Source: Leucobacter aridicollis
GTDB taxonomy: Bacteria; Actinomycetota; Actinomycetes; Actinomycetales; Microbacteriaceae
Reading direction: 5' to 3'
DNA: 64,000 nt
Assembly: GCF_013409595.1 (NCBI RefSeq)
Contig: NZ_JACCBD010000001.1
Location: forward strand, 1,116,001-1,180,000
Shown: positions 34,473 to 42,744 of the stretch, piece by piece
Layout of the letters: each line of letters begins with the position of its first letter
Position numbering within the stretch: position 1 is the stretch's first letter
Program-made: the position numbers and the translations under genes
Notes under the pieces: model-generated
Told to the model about the DNA's origin: nothing
What the model saw: the letters and a program-made list of their open reading frames with translations, nothing else
Database searches by the model: none

Positions 34473-35969
34473 TTACTTGCCTGCGCCGAACTTCGGTGAG
34501 TGCGCTTCGTTGAGCGTGATGTGCACTGCCTGCTGGTCGGTGTAGAAATCGATGGAGCGGTACCCGCCCTCGTGGCCAAGGCCCGAAGCCTTCACGCCGC
34601 CGAACGGGGTGCGAAGGTCGCGCACGTTGTTCGAGTTCAGCCACACCATGCCGGCCTCGACCGACTGCGAGAAGTTGTGCGCGCGCTTGAGGTCGGAGGT
34701 CCAGATGTACGCCGCGAGACCGTACTTCGTGTTGTTCGCGAGCTCGAGCGCCTCCTCGTCGGTGTCGAACGGGGTGATGGCGACGACGGGGCCGAAGATC
34801 TCCTCCTGGAAGATCCGCGCGTCGGGCTTCACATCGGCGAATACCGTGGGGGCGACGAAGTTGCCGACCGGGAAGCCGTCGGGGCGACCGCCGCCGGCGA
34901 CGAGGCGGCCCTCGGTCTTGCCGATCTCGACGTAGCTCATGACCTTCTCGTAGTGCTCGGGGTGCACGAGCGCGCCGACCTCAGTCGCCGGATCGGAGGG
35001 GAGCCCGACGACAACGTTCTTCGCGCGCTCGGCGTAGCGCTCGACGAACTCGTCGTAGATTGACCGCTCGACGAGGATGCGGCTGCCTGCGGTGCAGCGC
35101 TCGCCGTTCAGGCTGAAGACGCCGAAGACCGTCGCGTCGAGGGCCGACTCGAGATCCGCGTCAGCGAAGACGACGGCCGGGCTCTTGCCACCCAGCTCCA
35201 TCGACAGGCCCTTGAGGAACGGCGCCGAGTTGCCGAAGATGAGCGAGCCCGTGCTCGACTCGCCCGTGAACGAGATGAGGGGAACCTCGGGGTGCTTGAC
35301 GAGCGCGTCCCCTGCCTCTTCGCCGAAGCCGTTGACGAGGTTGAAGACGCCGTCGGGCACGCCGGCCTCGCGGAAGATCTCGCCCCAGAGCGACGCCGAC
35401 AGCGGCGTGAACTCGGCGGGCTTCAGCACCACGGTGTTGCCGGTCGCGAGCGCGGGGCCGAGCTTCCACGACTCGAGCATGAATGGAGTGTTCCACGGCG
35501 TGATGAGGCCCGCGACGCCGATCGGCTTGCGATTCACGTAGTTCATCTGGCGGCCCGGCACCTTGAACGCATCGTCGTGCTGGGCGACGATGAGGTCTGC
35601 GAAGAACCGGAAGTTCTCGGCCGCGCGGCGCGCCTGGCCCTTCGCCTGCGTGATCGGCAGGCCCGAGTCGAAGCTCTCGAGCTCCGCGAGCTGTGCGTCG
35701 CGGGACTCGACGATGTCGGCGACCTTGTGCAGGATCCGCGAGCGCTCGCGCGGCAGCATCTTCGGCCACGGCCCCTCGGTGAACGCGCGGCGTGCGGCCG
35801 CGACGGCGAGGTCGATGTCGGCCTTCTGGCCGGCTGTCGCCTGGATGTAGGTCTCATTCGATACGGGATCGAGAACGTCGAACTCCTCGCCGCCGACCGA
35901 ATCGACGAACTTGCCGTCGATGAAGTGGCGGATCTTGTCGGGGAGCCCTGCGGGCTTCGTGTGAGTCAT
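34473..35969 (-). CDS. hpaE: 5-Carboxymethyl-2-hydroxymuconate semialdehyde dehydrogenase
   Basis: 498 aa from ATG 35969 (GGAGG upstream). ALDH with TPWNTPFMLESWKLGPALATGNTVVLKPAE, general base Glu258 (LSMELGGKSPAVVF) and nucleophile Cys292 (NGERCTAGSRILV), the exact HpaE-type active-site wording. Oxidises the ring-cleavage aldehyde to 5-carboxymethyl-2-hydroxymuconate with NAD+. Sits between gntR and hpaD with 50- and 65-bp gaps, all on one strand. Succinate-semialdehyde or betaine-aldehyde dehydrogenases are close relatives, but the context decides. Confidence 0.94.
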   Translation of the reverse strand: MTHTKPAGLPDKIRHFIDGKFVDSVGGEEFDVLDPVSNETYIQATAGQKADIDLAVAAARRAFTEGPWPKMLPRERSRILHKVADIVESRDAQLAELESFDSGLPITQAKGQARRAAENFRFFADLIVAQHDDAFKVPGRQMNYVNRKPIGVAGLITPWNTPFMLESWKLGPALATGNTVVLKPAEFTPLSASLWGEIFREAGVPDGVFNLVNGFGEEAGDALVKHPEVPLISFTGESSTGSLIFGNSAPFLKGLSMELGGKSPAVVFADADLESALDATVFGVFSLNGERCTAGSRILVERSIYDEFVERYAERAKNVVVGLPSDPATEVGALVHPEHYEKVMSYVEIGKTEGRLVAGGGRPDGFPVGNFVAPTVFADVKPDARIFQEEIFGPVVAITPFDTDEEALELANNTKYGLAAYIWTSDLKRAHNFSQSVEAGMVWLNSNNVRDLRTPFGGVKASGLGHEGGYRSIDFYTDQQAVHITLNEAHSPKFGAGK

Positions 35970-36019
35970 GTTGTCGCCTCCGTGTTGGGGTAGTGGAAAC
36001 TGGGGAATGGGTGAGTGCG

Positions 36020-36691
36020 TTACGCGGCCGAGACCGGGTGCTTGAGTTCCTCGGAGTGCGCGAGTACCGCGTCGAGGGTTGCCGTACGGTGCGCGCGGGC
36101 CGCGAGCTCGATGTCGAGCGGGCTCGCGCCCTGCTCGATGAGCTGCAGAATGCGCTCGTGCTCCTCGACCGACTCGCTCGCGCGGCCGGGCACGAAACTG
36201 AACGACGAGTTGCGCAGCACCTTCATGCGGTTCCAGCCGCGGTGCACGAGGTCGAGGATGTGCGGGTTCGGGCACGTCTCGAACAGCACCGCGTGAAACT
36301 CGAGGTTGAGCTCGGTGAACCGCGTGGGATCGAACGCTTCGAGCGACTCGCGCATCGTCGCGTTGACGGCGCGGGCGCGGGTGATCTGATCCTTCGTGAT
36401 GAACGGCGCGGCCAGGCCCGTCGCCGAGCCCTCCACGAGCGCGAGCGTCTGCATAGTGTGCAGGTACTCAGTCTCCTTCACGAGCGAGACCTGGGCGCCG
36501 ACGTTGCGCTCGAACGTGACGAGTTGCTCGGCCTCGAGACGGCGAATCGCCTCGCGCACCGGCACCACCGACATGTCGAGCTCGGCCGCGATCGGGGCGA
36601 GCACGAGCCGGTAGCCGGGCATGTACTCGCCAGCGTCGATCCTGCCCCGGATGAGGCGGTACGCGCGCTCGGACTTCGATTCGGTCGACAC
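36020..36691 (-). CDS. GntR/FCD-family regulator of the hpa genes
   Basis: 223 aa from GTG 36691, two bases after the stop of the upstream gene, with AGGGGC as a Shine-Dalgarno. Winged helix RAYRLIRGRIDAGEYMPGYRLVLAPIAAELDMSVVPVREAIRRLEAEQLV, then an FCD ligand domain with metal-site-type LNLEFHAVLFE and ASESVEEHERILQLIE. Embedded in the hpa operon, so auto-regulation and control of the cluster are likely. Near-identical ATCGTATACGAT-type palindromes precede both hpa transcription units. The ligand is probably a pathway acid; not seen. Confidence 0.88.
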   Translation of the reverse strand: MSTESKSERAYRLIRGRIDAGEYMPGYRLVLAPIAAELDMSVVPVREAIRRLEAEQLVTFERNVGAQVSLVKETEYLHTMQTLALVEGSATGLAAPFITKDQITRARAVNATMRESLEAFDPTRFTELNLEFHAVLFETCPNPHILDLVHRGWNRMKVLRNSSFSFVPGRASESVEEHERILQLIEQGASPLDIELAARAHRTATLDAVLAHSEELKHPVSAA

Positions 36692-36693
36692 GA

Positions 36694-38307
36694 TCAGCCC
36701 CTGCCGGTTTCGGCGACGTAGCGGGCGCGCCACTCGGCGTTCATCGGGAACAGCCCGTCGACGGCGTGCCCCTCGGCGACGCGGTCGGCAACCCAACCGT
36801 CCTCGAGCTCCTGGGCGGCGGCCTCGGCCGCGACCTCAGCGAGCAGGAACGGCGGGATCACGATGACCCCGTCGCGGTCGCCCATGATGATGTCGCCCGG
36901 CTGCACGGCGGCCCCGCCGCACGCGATCGTGACATCGGTCTCCCACGGGACGTGGCGGCGGCCGAGCACGCTCGGATGCGCGCCCTGCGAGAACACCGGG
37001 ATGTCGAACTGCTGCACGGCCGCGAAGTCGCGCACGCCGCCGTCGGTGACGACACCGGCCGCACCGCGGACCTGCGCGCGGAGCGCCAAGACGTCGCCGA
37101 CTGTGCCCGTCGAGGGGACGCCGCGCGCCTCAACGACGAGCACCTCGCCCTCGTTCACGGTGTCGAACGCGCGCTTCTGCGCGTTGAAGCCGCCCGCGTG
37201 CTCCTTGAAGAGGTCGGGGCGGAACGGGATGAAGCGGAGCGTCTTCGCCGTGCCGAGGATCGCGTCGCCCTCGTGGTTCGGGTAGACGCCGTCGATGAAG
37301 ATCTCGGTGTATCCGCGCTTGCGGAGCGCGGCGGACACCGTCGCGACCGCGACGCCGCTGAGGAGCTCGCGGATCTCGGGCGTGAGCGGGCTCGCCGGCG
37401 ACGTGGTGGCGTCGGTGGAGGCTGCGTCGCTCGCGCTGGCGGCGGGTGCGTCGAGCGGGGTCGCGCGGCCGGCCGCGACGGCCGCCGCGTGCTCCTCCTC
37501 GCTGCCCCACGCCTCGATTCGCTGCAGGTCGTTGACGGCGGGCCGGTTGCCGAAGTCCCCGAACTCGGTCTCGCCCTGCGTGACTGTCGTCACAAGGCGC
37601 CCGGTAGTCGGGGCGCCAGGCGCCGTCGGGGCGTCGACCTCGACCTCGACGACGTCGCCGGGGAGCAGCACGGAGGAGCCCGCGGGCGTGCCCGTCAGGA
37701 TCACGTCACCCGGCTCAAGCGTCATGTGCTGCGAGAGGTCTGCGACGAGCTGGCCGAACGGGAACTTCAGGGTGTCGCTCGTGTCCTCCTGGACAAGCTC
37801 GCCGTTGACCCAGGTGCGCACGCGCCAGTCGCCCTCGCCGATGCCGTCGGTCGGGATCGTGACGGGGCCGATCGGCGTGAAGCCGTCGCCGCCCTTGTTG
37901 CGCACGTTCGAGCCTTTATCTGCGGCGCGCAGGTCGTAGAGCCCGAGGTCGTTCGCTGCGGTGACCTGCGAGACGTACTGCCAGCCGTCTTCGGGGGAGA
38001 CCCAGCGGGCCGCTTCTCCGATGACGAGTGCGATCTCGCCCTCAAACGCGAGCAGCTCGGTGCCGGCGGGACGCTCGACGGTGCCGCCGGTCGGGGCGAG
38101 CGATGAGGCCGGCTTGAAGAAGTAGGAGGGGAACTCGGGGGTGCGCCCGCGCTGCGCGATCCGTGAGGGATAGTTCAGATGGACAGCGATGATCTTGCCG
38201 GGCATATCGATCCCGAACTCGCTGTCGAACTCGTCCTCGAACTCACTGTCGAGTTCGTTGTCGAAAGCGGCTTCGTTTCCGAGCGCTGCTTCGTTTCCGA
38301 GCGTCAT
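36694..38307 (-). CDS. hpaG: HpaG-type FAH hydrolase fused to RraA-family domain
   Basis: 537 aa. ATG 38307 has GAGG six bases upstream; ATG 38205 gives MPGKIIAVHLNYPSR, the normal FAH start, so the ~34-residue acidic N-terminal tail (repeated GNEAA, DSEF) may or may not be made. Residues ~35-285: one fumarylacetoacetate-hydrolase domain with FEGEIALVIG, AANDLGLYDLR, KGGDGFTPIGP and LTGTPAGSSVLLPGD, as in HpaG. Then an Ala/Ser/Thr linker (~300-340). Residues ~345-535: an RraA-like domain with VSAALRKRGY, GVVTDGGVRD and the Mg-site QPGDIIMGDRDGV. In E. coli HpaG two FAH domains do decarboxylation and isomerisation; here the second is replaced by the RraA fold, whose relatives are decarboxylase/aldolases. 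First gene of hpaG-gntR-hpaE-hpaD. Confidence 0.85.
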   Translation of the reverse strand: MTLGNEAALGNEAAFDNELDSEFEDEFDSEFGIDMPGKIIAVHLNYPSRIAQRGRTPEFPSYFFKPASSLAPTGGTVERPAGTELLAFEGEIALVIGEAARWVSPEDGWQYVSQVTAANDLGLYDLRAADKGSNVRNKGGDGFTPIGPVTIPTDGIGEGDWRVRTWVNGELVQEDTSDTLKFPFGQLVADLSQHMTLEPGDVILTGTPAGSSVLLPGDVVEVEVDAPTAPGAPTTGRLVTTVTQGETEFGDFGNRPAVNDLQRIEAWGSEEEHAAAVAAGRATPLDAPAASASDAASTDATTSPASPLTPEIRELLSGVAVATVSAALRKRGYTEIFIDGVYPNHEGDAILGTAKTLRFIPFRPDLFKEHAGGFNAQKRAFDTVNEGEVLVVEARGVPSTGTVGDVLALRAQVRGAAGVVTDGGVRDFAAVQQFDIPVFSQGAHPSVLGRRHVPWETDVTIACGGAAVQPGDIIMGDRDGVIVIPPFLLAEVAAEAAAQELEDGWVADRVAEGHAVDGLFPMNAEWRARYVAETGRG

Positions 38308-38336
38308 GACTACCTCGTCTCTTCTTTGTATTTCAT

Positions 38337-38348
38337 ATCGTATATGAT
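38337..38348. promoter_or_regulatory. Candidate GntR operator, site 1
   Basis: ATCGTATATGAT, 30 bp upstream of the hpaG start. It differs at one base from the core of the perfect palindrome upstream of hpaH (40237-40250). A CATAT/ATATG dyad overlaps it (38334-38346). Confidence 0.6.
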
Positions 38349-38430
38349 CTGGTGGCCGTTGGGAAGGGGCGTCTGTGGTGGCGGGGCCGCTGGGCATTGC
38401 GCCTGCGTGTGCCGTTCCGGGGTCCCTGCG

Positions 38431-38531
38431 CCCTCACCCCGCCGGAGAGTAGCTTCCTTGCGGAACAGGCCCTAGAACGCTGTGGGGAAGGGGATGTTTT
38501 GCCGGAACATGTCTGTCTTGCGGGATGAGGG
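38431..38531 (-). terminator. Inverted repeat between hpaI and hpaG
   Basis: CCCTCACCCCGC (38431-38442) pairs with GCGGGATGAGGG (38520-38531) with one mismatch, around an ~77-nt loop containing repeated CGGAACA. It lies between the hpaI stop and the hpaG promoter. It could be a terminator for hpaI, but the long loop makes this weak. Confidence 0.3.
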
Positions 38532-38550
38532 GACCGAACCCGGGGCTGAG

Positions 38551-39384
38551 CTAGTAGCTGGCGCGCGGCGCGGCAGTGTCGCCCGCTGTGGCACCCTCGG
38601 ATCCTGACGGAATGAACTGGTCAACGAGCGCTTCGGTCGCGCGGGCGAGAATCGCGACGTCGGCTCCCACCGCGATGAAGTTCGCCCCGGCCTCGATGTA
38701 GCGCTCCGCCTGCTCCGGCACGAACGCGTTCACGCCGACGGGCTTCCCCGCGGCCCGCGCTGCCGAGATCACGTGCAGCACCGCATCAACGACCGCCGGG
38801 TGCGACTGCTGCCCGAGAAGGCCCATCGACGCCGCGAGGTCAGCGGGGCCGACGAACACCGCATCGACGCCGTCGACCGCGACGATACGTTGCACGTCGC
38901 TCACAGCGGCGACCGACTCGATCTGCACGGTCACGCTCACGAGGTCGTTCGCCCGGGCGAGGTAGTTCTCGACTCGGTTCCAGCGCGCGGATCGAGCAAG
39001 CGCCGACCCGACCCCGCGCGTGCCCTCGGGGGCGTACCGGGTGGCGCGCACGACCTCCTCGGCGTGCTCGGCAGAGTCGACCATCGGGATCAGCAGATTC
39101 TGCGCCCCGAGATCAAGGAACTGCTTGATCGTTACGGTGTCGCCGTATGGCGGGCGCACGACGACGGTCGCCGGGTACGGTGCCATCGCGTGCAGCTGGG
39201 CGAGCAGCGACTCGAGTCCATTGGGGGAGTGCTCAGCGTCGAGAAGCACCCAGTCGCAGCCACTGCCCGCGACGATCTCGGCGTTGACGGCGCTGCCCGC
39301 TGTCGCCCACAGGCCGATCAGCGCACGATCGGATTCCGCGAGGCGGTCGCGCAGCGTGGGCGGAAGTTCTAGATGAATCGGCAC
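38551..39384 (-). CDS. hpaI: 4-Hydroxy-2-oxoheptane-1,7-dioate aldolase
   Basis: 277 aa from GTG 39384, overlapping the end of hpaH by 16 bp. Class II HpcH/HpaI aldolase: LIGLWATAGSAVNAEIVAGSGCDWVLLDAEHSPNG near the start, Arg region VVVRPPYGD, QIESVAAVSDV with the metal-binding Glu, and VGPADLAASMG with the Asp ligand. It splits the pathway product into pyruvate and succinate semialdehyde, the last step of homoprotocatechuate breakdown. Length (family ~265) and overlap with hpaH support co-translation. Confidence 0.94.
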   Translation of the reverse strand: MPIHLELPPTLRDRLAESDRALIGLWATAGSAVNAEIVAGSGCDWVLLDAEHSPNGLESLLAQLHAMAPYPATVVVRPPYGDTVTIKQFLDLGAQNLLIPMVDSAEHAEEVVRATRYAPEGTRGVGSALARSARWNRVENYLARANDLVSVTVQIESVAAVSDVQRIVAVDGVDAVFVGPADLAASMGLLGQQSHPAVVDAVLHVISAARAAGKPVGVNAFVPEQAERYIEAGANFIAVGADVAILARATEALVDQFIPSGSEGATAGDTAAPRASY

Positions 39385-40154
39385 GTCACTGACCCCAATC
39401 CGTTGTAGTCGGCGTGCACGGTATCGCCGCGTTCGACCCACATGGGCTTCGTGAAGGAGCCGGCGAGGATGATCTCGCCGGCCTCGAGGGACTGCCCGTG
39501 CTGCGCAAGCTTGTTCGCGAGCCAGGCGACCCCGAGCGCCGGATGTCCAAGGACAGCGCCCGCGACGCCCGAATCCTCAATGGTCTCGTTGCGGTAGAGG
39601 AGCGCGGGCACCCAGGTGAGGTCGACGTCATTGACCTTGACCGGGCGACCGCCCACGACCATCGCGCCCATCGCGGCGTTGTCCGAGATGGTGTCGACGA
39701 TCGTGCGGCCCTCGAGTTCCAGGTGCGAGTTCAGCACCTCAAGCGCCGGGACGACGTAGGCGGTCGCGTCGAGCACGTCGAACAGCGACACGTTCGGGCC
39801 GGTGAGCGGCTTCGAGAGGACGAACGCGAGCTCGACCTCGATGCGAACGTTCGAGAAGCGATCGAACTCAAGTGTCGCGCCGGACTCGAAGACCATGTCG
39901 TCGTGGATCACGCCATAGTCCGGCTCCGTGATGCCGGTCGCGACCTGCATGACCTTCGACGTGAGGCCGATCTTGTGGCCAACGAGGCGGGCCCCCGCGG
40001 CAATGCGGCGATCGGACCACTCCTTCTGGATCGCGTACGAGTCCTCGATCACCATCTCGGGGAAGCGGGAGGTGAGCCGGGGAAGCACCGCGCGGTCGCG
40101 GTCCGCTTGGACGAGTTCATCTGCGATGGATGCGATTTGAGAGGGATCGAGCAC
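39369..40154 (-). CDS. hpaH: 2-Oxohept-3-ene-1,7-dioate hydratase
   Basis: 261 aa from GTG 40154 with GGAGG five bases upstream. Member of the MhpD/HpaH hydratase family (FAH-related fold): AIQKEWSDRRIAAGARLVGHKIGLTSKVMQ, IRIEVELAFVLSKPL with the metal-binding Glu pair, and LGHPALGVAWLANKL. Adds water to 2-oxohept-3-ene-1,7-dioate to give the HpaI substrate. First gene of the hpaH-hpaI unit; a perfect 14-bp palindrome lies 83 bp upstream. Confidence 0.94.
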   Translation of the reverse strand: MLDPSQIASIADELVQADRDRAVLPRLTSRFPEMVIEDSYAIQKEWSDRRIAAGARLVGHKIGLTSKVMQVATGITEPDYGVIHDDMVFESGATLEFDRFSNVRIEVELAFVLSKPLTGPNVSLFDVLDATAYVVPALEVLNSHLELEGRTIVDTISDNAAMGAMVVGGRPVKVNDVDLTWVPALLYRNETIEDSGVAGAVLGHPALGVAWLANKLAQHGQSLEAGEIILAGSFTKPMWVERGDTVHADYNGLGSVTCRFI

Positions 40155-40236
40155 AGGGGCCTCCGCTTCTTCGGGGTGTGGGCTGTCGGGTCGCTTGGGG
40201 CGCGGGAACGAACGCGCCGCCCGCGGCCATATCTCA

Positions 40237-40250
40237 GATCGTATACGATC
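40237..40250. promoter_or_regulatory. Candidate GntR operator, site 2
   Basis: GATCGTATACGATC, a perfect 14-bp palindrome upstream of hpaH and also within the divergent helicase promoter region. The core matches site 1 (38337-38348) at 11 of 12 bases. Confidence 0.65.
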
Positions 40251-40320
40251 CCGGGTCGCGATTCTAGCCCGGAATGCGCTGGGCGTCTGAGGGTGTTCCT
40301 CGGCGTATACCATGAGGGTG

Positions 40321-40326
40321 TAGACT
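40321..40326 (+). promoter_or_regulatory. TAGACT -10 box of the helicase gene
   Basis: TAGACT lies six bases before ATG 40333 with no Shine-Dalgarno. If it is the main -10 box the mRNA is leaderless; an upstream TATACC (40305-40310) is an alternative. Confidence 0.3.
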
Positions 40327-40332
40327 GATACG

Positions 40333-42657
40333 ATGCCCTCTTCCGAGAACACCGCGCCCGAGTCCGCAGACGAAACCATCGCTGCTGAGACCGCTCCGGC
40401 TGACGCGCAGACCGAGTCGCCAGAAGCCGCTCCCGCGAACGCCCCCGAAACTTCCTCCGATCCCGAAACCGATGCTCCGGCAGTCGACGCTCCCGCGAAG
40501 GGCGCAGACGCAAACGACGCCGATGCCGACACTGAGCGTGTGACCTTCGCAGACCTCGGCCTCGCGCCGAAGGTGCTCGAGGCGATTACCGCCGTCGGCT
40601 ACGAGACTCCGTCCGCCATCCAGGCGGCGACGATCCCGACCCTCCTGTCGGGGCGCGACGTCGTCGGCCTCGCGCAGACTGGCACCGGCAAGACCGCCGC
40701 GTTCGCGCTGCCGATCCTGTCGCGCATCGAGCCCGGTCAGGGTGTGCCCCAGGCCCTCGTGCTCGCTCCGACCCGTGAGCTCGCGCTCCAGGTGTGCGAG
40801 GCCTTTGAGAGCTTCGCGTCGAAGCTGCCCGAGGTTCACCTGCTTCCCGTCTACGGCGGTCAGGCGTACGGCCAGCAGCTCTCGGCTCTGCGCCGCGGCG
40901 TTGACATCGTCGTTGGCACGCCGGGTCGCATCATGGACCACCTGAAGCGCGGCTCGCTCGACCTCACCCAGATCAAGTACCTCGTGCTTGACGAGGCCGA
41001 CGAGATGCTCAAGATGGGCTTCGCGGAGGACGTCGAGACGATCCTCGCCGACACGCCGAAGGAGAAGCAGGTCGCGCTGTTCTCGGCCACGATGCCGAAC
41101 CAGATCCGCCGCATCTCGCAGCAGTACCTCAACGATCCGCGCGAGGTGAAGATCGCGGGCAAGACGCAGACCTCGTCGAACATCACGCAGCGCTACATCG
41201 TCGTCTCGTACATGCAGAAGGTCGACGCCCTCACCCGCGTGCTCGAGGTCGAAGACTTCGACGGCCTCATCGTCTTCACGCGCACCCGCGGTGATTCCGA
41301 GCAGGTCGCCGAGAAGCTTCGTGCGCGTGGGTACTCGGCAGCCGCGATCAACGGTGACGTGCCCCAGAACGTGCGTGAGCGCACCGTGCAGTCGCTGAAG
41401 GACGGCCGCCTCGACATTCTCGTTGCGACCGACGTCGCGGCGCGCGGCCTCGACGTTGAGCGCATCAGCCACGTCGTGAACTTCGACCTGCCGATCGATA
41501 CCGAGTCGTACGTGCACCGCATTGGCCGTACGGGACGTGCTGGCCGTTCGGGCGACGCGATCAGCTTCGTCACACCGCGCGAGCGTCGCATGCTCACCTC
41601 GATCGAGAAGGCAACGAAGCAGACGCTCACGCAGATGCAGCTGCCCCGCGTCGAAGAGGTCAACGCGACCCGCCTCACCCGCTTCGACGACGCGATCACC
41701 GCGGCGCTCGGCGAGACGAGCCGGATCGAGCGCTTCCGGGACATCATCGACCACTACGTGCGTCACCACGATGTGCCCGAGACCGACGTCGCGGCCGCGC
41801 TCGCGGTTGTGTCGCAGGGCAAGACGAAGCTGCTGCTGGACGAGTCTGACGACCAGAAGTTCGCGCGCGACCGGCAGCAGGCGGCTCGCTTCCTTGAAGA
41901 CGGGCAGCGCGATCGGGATCGCGGCGACCGTGGCGGTCGCGACGACCGCGGCGGCCGGTTCGACCGTGAGAAGCGTGAGCCGCGCGCGCAGCGCGACGAC
42001 CTGCAGATGTACCGCATCGAGGTGGGCCGTCGCCAGAAGGTGCAGCCCGGCCAGATCATCGGCGCGATCGCGAACGAGGGTGGCCTCACCCGCGACGACT
42101 TCGGTCGCATCCAGGTGCGCGACGACTTCTCGCTCGTTGAGCTCCCGAAGCGGCTGTCTGCGGAGACCGTCGCTGCGCTGTCGGATACCCGCATCAGCGG
42201 CAAGCTCATTGAGCTCCGCGAGGATTCAGGCCCCAGCCCGCGCGGTAAGGGCTGGGAGGATCGTGGCGACCGCGGCGGTCGTGGCGGTTACGACCGCGGC
42301 GACCGCGGCGGCGACCGCGGAGACCGTGGTGGGTACCGTGGTCGTGACGACCGTGGCGGAGACCGTGGCGGGTACCGCGGACGCGATGACCGTGGAGATC
42401 GCGGTGGATACGGCGGCGACCGCGGGGGAGACCGCGGCGGCTACCGTGGCGGCAACGACCGTGGGTACGGCGGAGACCGTGGCGACCGCGGCGGCAACGA
42501 CCGCGGTTACGGTGGCGATCGCGGCGGGTACCGCGGGCGCGATGACCGCGGCGGAGACCGCGGCGGACGCGGTGGCTACGGAGGAGACCGCGGCGGCTAC
42601 GGCGGGAACGACCGCGGCAACGACCGCGCTGACGGCAAGCGCAAGCCGCGCTGGTAA
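40333..42657 (+). CDS. deaD: DEAD-box RNA helicase (DeaD/CsdA type) with RGD/RGG tail
   Basis: 774 aa. An acidic, Ala/Pro-rich N-terminal tail (~1-65) is followed by the two RecA domains: Q-motif ([14 protein letters not shown]...PSAIQ), [29 protein letters not shown], then [26 protein letters not shown] and [10 protein letters not shown]. Next comes a DbpA-like RNA-binding domain ([26 protein letters not shown] to [10 protein letters not shown]). The last ~135 residues are a Gly/Arg/Asp/Tyr-rich repeat tail ([14 protein letters not shown] type), which should bind RNA loosely and could promote condensates. Likely role in ribosome assembly and RNA decay at low temperature. It is divergent from hpaH but functionally unrelated. 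Confidence 0.95.
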   Translation: MPSSENTAPESADETIAAETAPADAQTESPEAAPANAPETSSDPETDAPAVDAPAKGADANDADADTERVTFADLGLAPKVLEAITAVGYETPSAIQAATIPTLLSGRDVVGLAQTGTGKTAAFALPILSRIEPGQGVPQALVLAPTRELALQVCEAFESFASKLPEVHLLPVYGGQAYGQQLSALRRGVDIVVGTPGRIMDHLKRGSLDLTQIKYLVLDEADEMLKMGFAEDVETILADTPKEKQVALFSATMPNQIRRISQQYLNDPREVKIAGKTQTSSNITQRYIVVSYMQKVDALTRVLEVEDFDGLIVFTRTRGDSEQVAEKLRARGYSAAAINGDVPQNVRERTVQSLKDGRLDILVATDVAARGLDVERISHVVNFDLPIDTESYVHRIGRTGRAGRSGDAISFVTPRERRMLTSIEKATKQTLTQMQLPRVEEVNATRLTRFDDAITAALGETSRIERFRDIIDHYVRHHDVPETDVAAALAVVSQGKTKLLLDESDDQKFARDRQQAARFLEDGQRDRDRGDRGGRDDRGGRFDREKREPRAQRDDLQMYRIEVGRRQKVQPGQIIGAIANEGGLTRDDFGRIQVRDDFSLVELPKRLSAETVAALSDTRISGKLIELREDSGPSPRGKGWEDRGDRGGRGGYDRGDRGGDRGDRGGYRGRDDRGGDRGGYRGRDDRGDRGGYGGDRGGDRGGYRGGNDRGYGGDRGDRGGNDRGYGGDRGGYRGRDDRGGDRGGRGGYGGDRGGYGGNDRGNDRADGKRKPRW

Positions 42658-42668
42658 CCAGCGGACAT

Positions 42669-42710
42669 GAGGAAGGCCTCCCGGGACGAACGTCTCGGGG
42701 GGCCTTCCTC
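42669..42710 (+). terminator. Terminator after the helicase gene
   Basis: Perfect 10-bp arms GAGGAAGGCC / GGCCTTCCTC followed by ATTGTGTG, starting 11 bp past the helicase stop. The region between convergent genes is 87 bp, so it may act for both sides. Confidence 0.8.
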
Positions 42711-42744
42711 ATTGTGTGAACGGCGTCGGGCGGAGCCCCGCGGG

